A stretch of DNA of 64,000 nt, from assembly GCA_016709725.1 (NCBI GenBank), contig JADJMG010000031.1, positions 1-64,000 on the forward strand, written 5' to 3'. Every line of letters begins with the position of its first letter. The stretch's first letter is position 1. This document shows positions 62,245-64,000 of the stretch, piece by piece. Below the pieces are notes generated by a model. That model made no database searches and was not told the DNA's origin. It saw only the letters and a program-made list of their open reading frames with translations. The translations under genes were made by a program, and so were the position numbers. The stretch is from Bacteroidota bacterium (GTDB taxonomy: Bacteria; Bacteroidota; Bacteroidia; AKYH767-A; OLB10).

Positions 62245-64000
62245 TTAATAGATTAATACTTTCGATGTAACTTTATTTTCATTTCCAGAAATTCGAATGA
62301 AGTAATATCCTTTTGCAAATTGATCGGCGTTAATGATGACATTGTTACCCGTAAAATCGCTGTGATGAATAAATCTTCCCGTAGCATCTGTAATATCGAT
62401 GTTGTAGTTTTCGTTATTGCATTCATAACAGAAGACCATCAATTGTTGATCAGATCCATTGTAAGTGTACCCAATTCCAGATTTTTTATTCGGTTGTATT
62501 GCAATAATATTTGAATAGGTATAACTTCCGTTAAAGTCGGTTTGTTTTAATCGATAATAATTAAGTTCTTTACCAGGCAACAGGTCTTTAAATTGATACT
62601 GTTTTAAGATTGTAGAATTACCAGCCCCATCAACTATGCCAATATTTTCGAATTGTGTCCCGCTCAATGATTTTTCAATCGTAAAGTAGTCGTTGTTTAT
62701 TTCAGAGGAAGTCGACCATTCAAGTAAGTTGTAGTTGTTCATAGCTACACCATTAAATGAAATTAATTCGATCGGCAATGAATTTCCTAAAACAACAAAG
62801 GTCCCTGAATCTTTACATCCGTTTGCATCAATAATTCTTACCAAATAAGTTCCTGGAGGTTTGCAAGGAAATTTATTGCTGGGTTGATAAGGATCTAAAT
62901 TTAGGTTGTATTGAAAACCTGGGAATCCACCAGTTTGTGCAACTATAATCGTATCGCCACAAATGGATTGAGTAGAAGTTACAGAGATGGCAGGACCTAG
63001 TACTTTACCTACAGTAACATTAGTGGTGTTCGTACAGTTTTTTGTATCTTTTATGGTGATGGTATAGGGGCCTGGTGCAAGTCCTGTAAATACCGGACTA
63101 TTCTGATATACAACTCCATTTTTACTGTATTGTAAGGCTCCCGTTCCACCATTTCCAACAGCTGTAATAGTTCCATCATTTGCGAAGCATGAAGATAGGG
63201 TAGAGGTAGAGGTTATCGTAGGTGCAGCCAAATTTATGACAGTAGCATTTGTAGTTCGTGTACACAAGTTTGCATCTCTTACAGTAAGCGTATAATTTCC
63301 TGCAGCTAATAAGTTAAATGAAGTAGAAGCTTGAAATGTAGTTCCATTAATACTGTATTGTAATGGTGCAATTCCACCTGTTGCAGCAGCTAGAATAATT
63401 CCATTGCTGTTTCCACAACTGGAGTTGGTGATCGTTGCACTCAACGTTTGGGGTACGTTTGGTGCTGTGACTAATATACTTTTAGTATGTATGCATCCAT
63501 TATTATCTTTTGCATAAATGGTGTAATGACCCGCGGCTAAACTTGTGAAAATATTGCTAGCTTGGTAAGTTGTGCCATTTAATGAATATTGATAAGGCGA
63601 ACTTCCTCCTGTTACCGTTGAGGTGATTGTCCCGTTTGAATTTAAACATGTAGCCGGAGTGAATGCTAATGTTTGTACTGGTGCCAACAAATTACCAACG
63701 GAAATCCCTGTTGTATTTAAACAGCCATTCACATCTTTAATGGTAATGGTATAAAATCCAGCTGTGAGTCCAGTGAATTGATTGGAACTTTGATACGTGG
63801 TGCCATTTATACTATATTGATAAGGCGCAACCCCACTCGCTCCGTTGGCAATGATGGCTCCATTGCTGTTGTTGCAAGATGCAGAAATGGTAAAGGCTGT
63901 AACAGTAGGGGCAGGTACTGCTAAAACACTTACGGTTGTGTTCGTGATGCATGCACCTGCATCGGCTGTTTTAACAGTATATGAACCTGGTGCAAGACCA
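62245..64000 (-). CDS. SprB-repeat surface protein with C-terminal T9SS-like domain (partial)
   Basis: The frame is open from the stop at 62245 to the right edge (start outside the window); at least 584 residues. It contains five full and one partial repeat of about 76 residues of SprB type: S/A-x-C-x-N-S-N-G-x-I, then P-Y-Q-Y-S-I-N-G-T-T-Y-Q, then L-A-A-G-x-Y-T-I-x-x-K-D-x-N-G-C. A domain of about 90 residues follows (I-E-L-I-S-F-N-G, typical of the pre-sorting region), then a T9SS-type terminus (F-A-K-G-Y-Y-F-I-R-I-S). Such proteins act as adhesins in gliding or surface attachment. Repeat number suggests recombinational variation. Confidence 0.85.
   Translation of the reverse strand, partial: GLAPGSYTVKTADAGACITNTTVSVLAVPAPTVTAFTISASCNNSNGAIIANGASGVAPYQYSINGTTYQSSNQFTGLTAGFYTITIKDVNGCLNTTGISVGNLLAPVQTLAFTPATCLNSNGTITSTVTGGSSPYQYSLNGTTYQASNIFTSLAAGHYTIYAKDNNGCIHTKSILVTAPNVPQTLSATITNSSCGNSNGIILAAATGGIAPLQYSINGTTFQASTSFNLLAAGNYTLTVRDANLCTRTTNATVINLAAPTITSTSTLSSCFANDGTITAVGNGGTGALQYSKNGVVYQNSPVFTGLAPGPYTITIKDTKNCTNTTNVTVGKVLGPAISVTSTQSICGDTIIVAQTGGFPGFQYNLNLDPYQPSNKFPCKPPGTYLVRIIDANGCKDSGTFVVLGNSLPIELISFNGVAMNNYNLLEWSTSSEINNDYFTIEKSLSGTQFENIGIVDGAGNSTILKQYQFKDLLPGKELNYYRLKQTDFNGSYTYSNIIAIQPNKKSGIGYTYNGSDQQLMVFCYECNNENYNIDITDATGRFIHHSDFTGNNVIINADQFAKGYYFIRISGNENKVTSKVLIY

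Overview
The window looks like a chromosomal segment from an uncultivated Bacteroidota (Chitinophagales/Sphingobacteriales/Flavobacteriales-like). The evidence is a low GC content, many secreted proteins ending in type IX secretion (T9SS) sorting domains, Bacteroidota-type -7 boxes (TAnnTTTG) in front of genes, a fused E1 alpha/beta branched-chain dehydrogenase, the Bacteroidota form of GlmU, and small intergenic palindromic repeat families. Most genes are ordinary housekeeping or envelope genes. I found no phage, transposase, CRISPR array or plasmid module.

Layout. 1-5.4 kb: tail of a probable type I restriction subunit, a small membrane protein, and an OmpR-type response regulator/histidine kinase pair. 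A helically phased repeat array separates the pair from a secreted GEVED-type protein. 5.4-6.4 kb and 12.8-13.6 kb: two arrays of one hairpin repeat family (CGACCCC-NNN-GGGGTCG). 6.4-12.8 kb: a FecA-like TonB receptor behind a Fur-type operator, two secreted T9SS-tagged proteins and a DUF1801 protein. 13.9-15.5 kb: efp and the rpsF-rpsR-rplI operon, in which rplI has lost its N-terminal half. 16-20.5 kb: a broken beta-helix secreted protein, a MacB-type permease and a small Cys/His-rich secreted protein. 20.8-27.7 kb: a leftward run with a YjjG-type HAD nucleotidase, a membrane protein, upp, and a tightly overlapping five-gene cassette (two polysaccharide-deacetylase-like proteins, an AAC(3)-like acetyltransferase, a FemAB/GNAT-like protein and an SDR) that probably modifies a glycan. 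27.7-36 kb: radC, rpsT, tRNA-Glu, the E2 acyltransferase, an ECF sigma factor with a small membrane protein, a Spy/CpxP-like small protein, an unknown kinase-like protein, an O-methyltransferase and a TPR protein. 36-53.5 kb: GlmU-like protein, lon, a secreted protein, fused E1 dehydrogenase, patatin-like protein, cdsA, DUF2007, LUD-domain protein, ftsH, rsfS, birA, SRPBCC, pyrE and a NUDIX protein. 53.8-55.3 kb: a damaged three-gene locus (DUF2071, methyltransferase, membrane protein). 55.5-64 kb: PKD/T9SS protein, cupredoxin-T9SS protein, NlpC/P60 hydrolase, thiolase and an SprB-repeat adhesin running off the right edge.

How genes work together: the E1 fusion and the E2 gene form two of the three parts of a branched-chain 2-oxoacid dehydrogenase, though 12 kb apart. 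Lon, FtsH, EF-P, S6, S18, L9, S20 and RsfS serve protein synthesis and quality control. Upp, PyrE and the HAD protein belong to pyrimidine metabolism. The secreted proteins depend on a T9SS encoded elsewhere.

Caution on sequence quality: at least ten conserved genes are broken by single-base indels, mostly in homopolymers, and the expected family sequence resumes at once in the other frame. I read most of these as sequencing errors, give merged coordinates for them and note the break positions.
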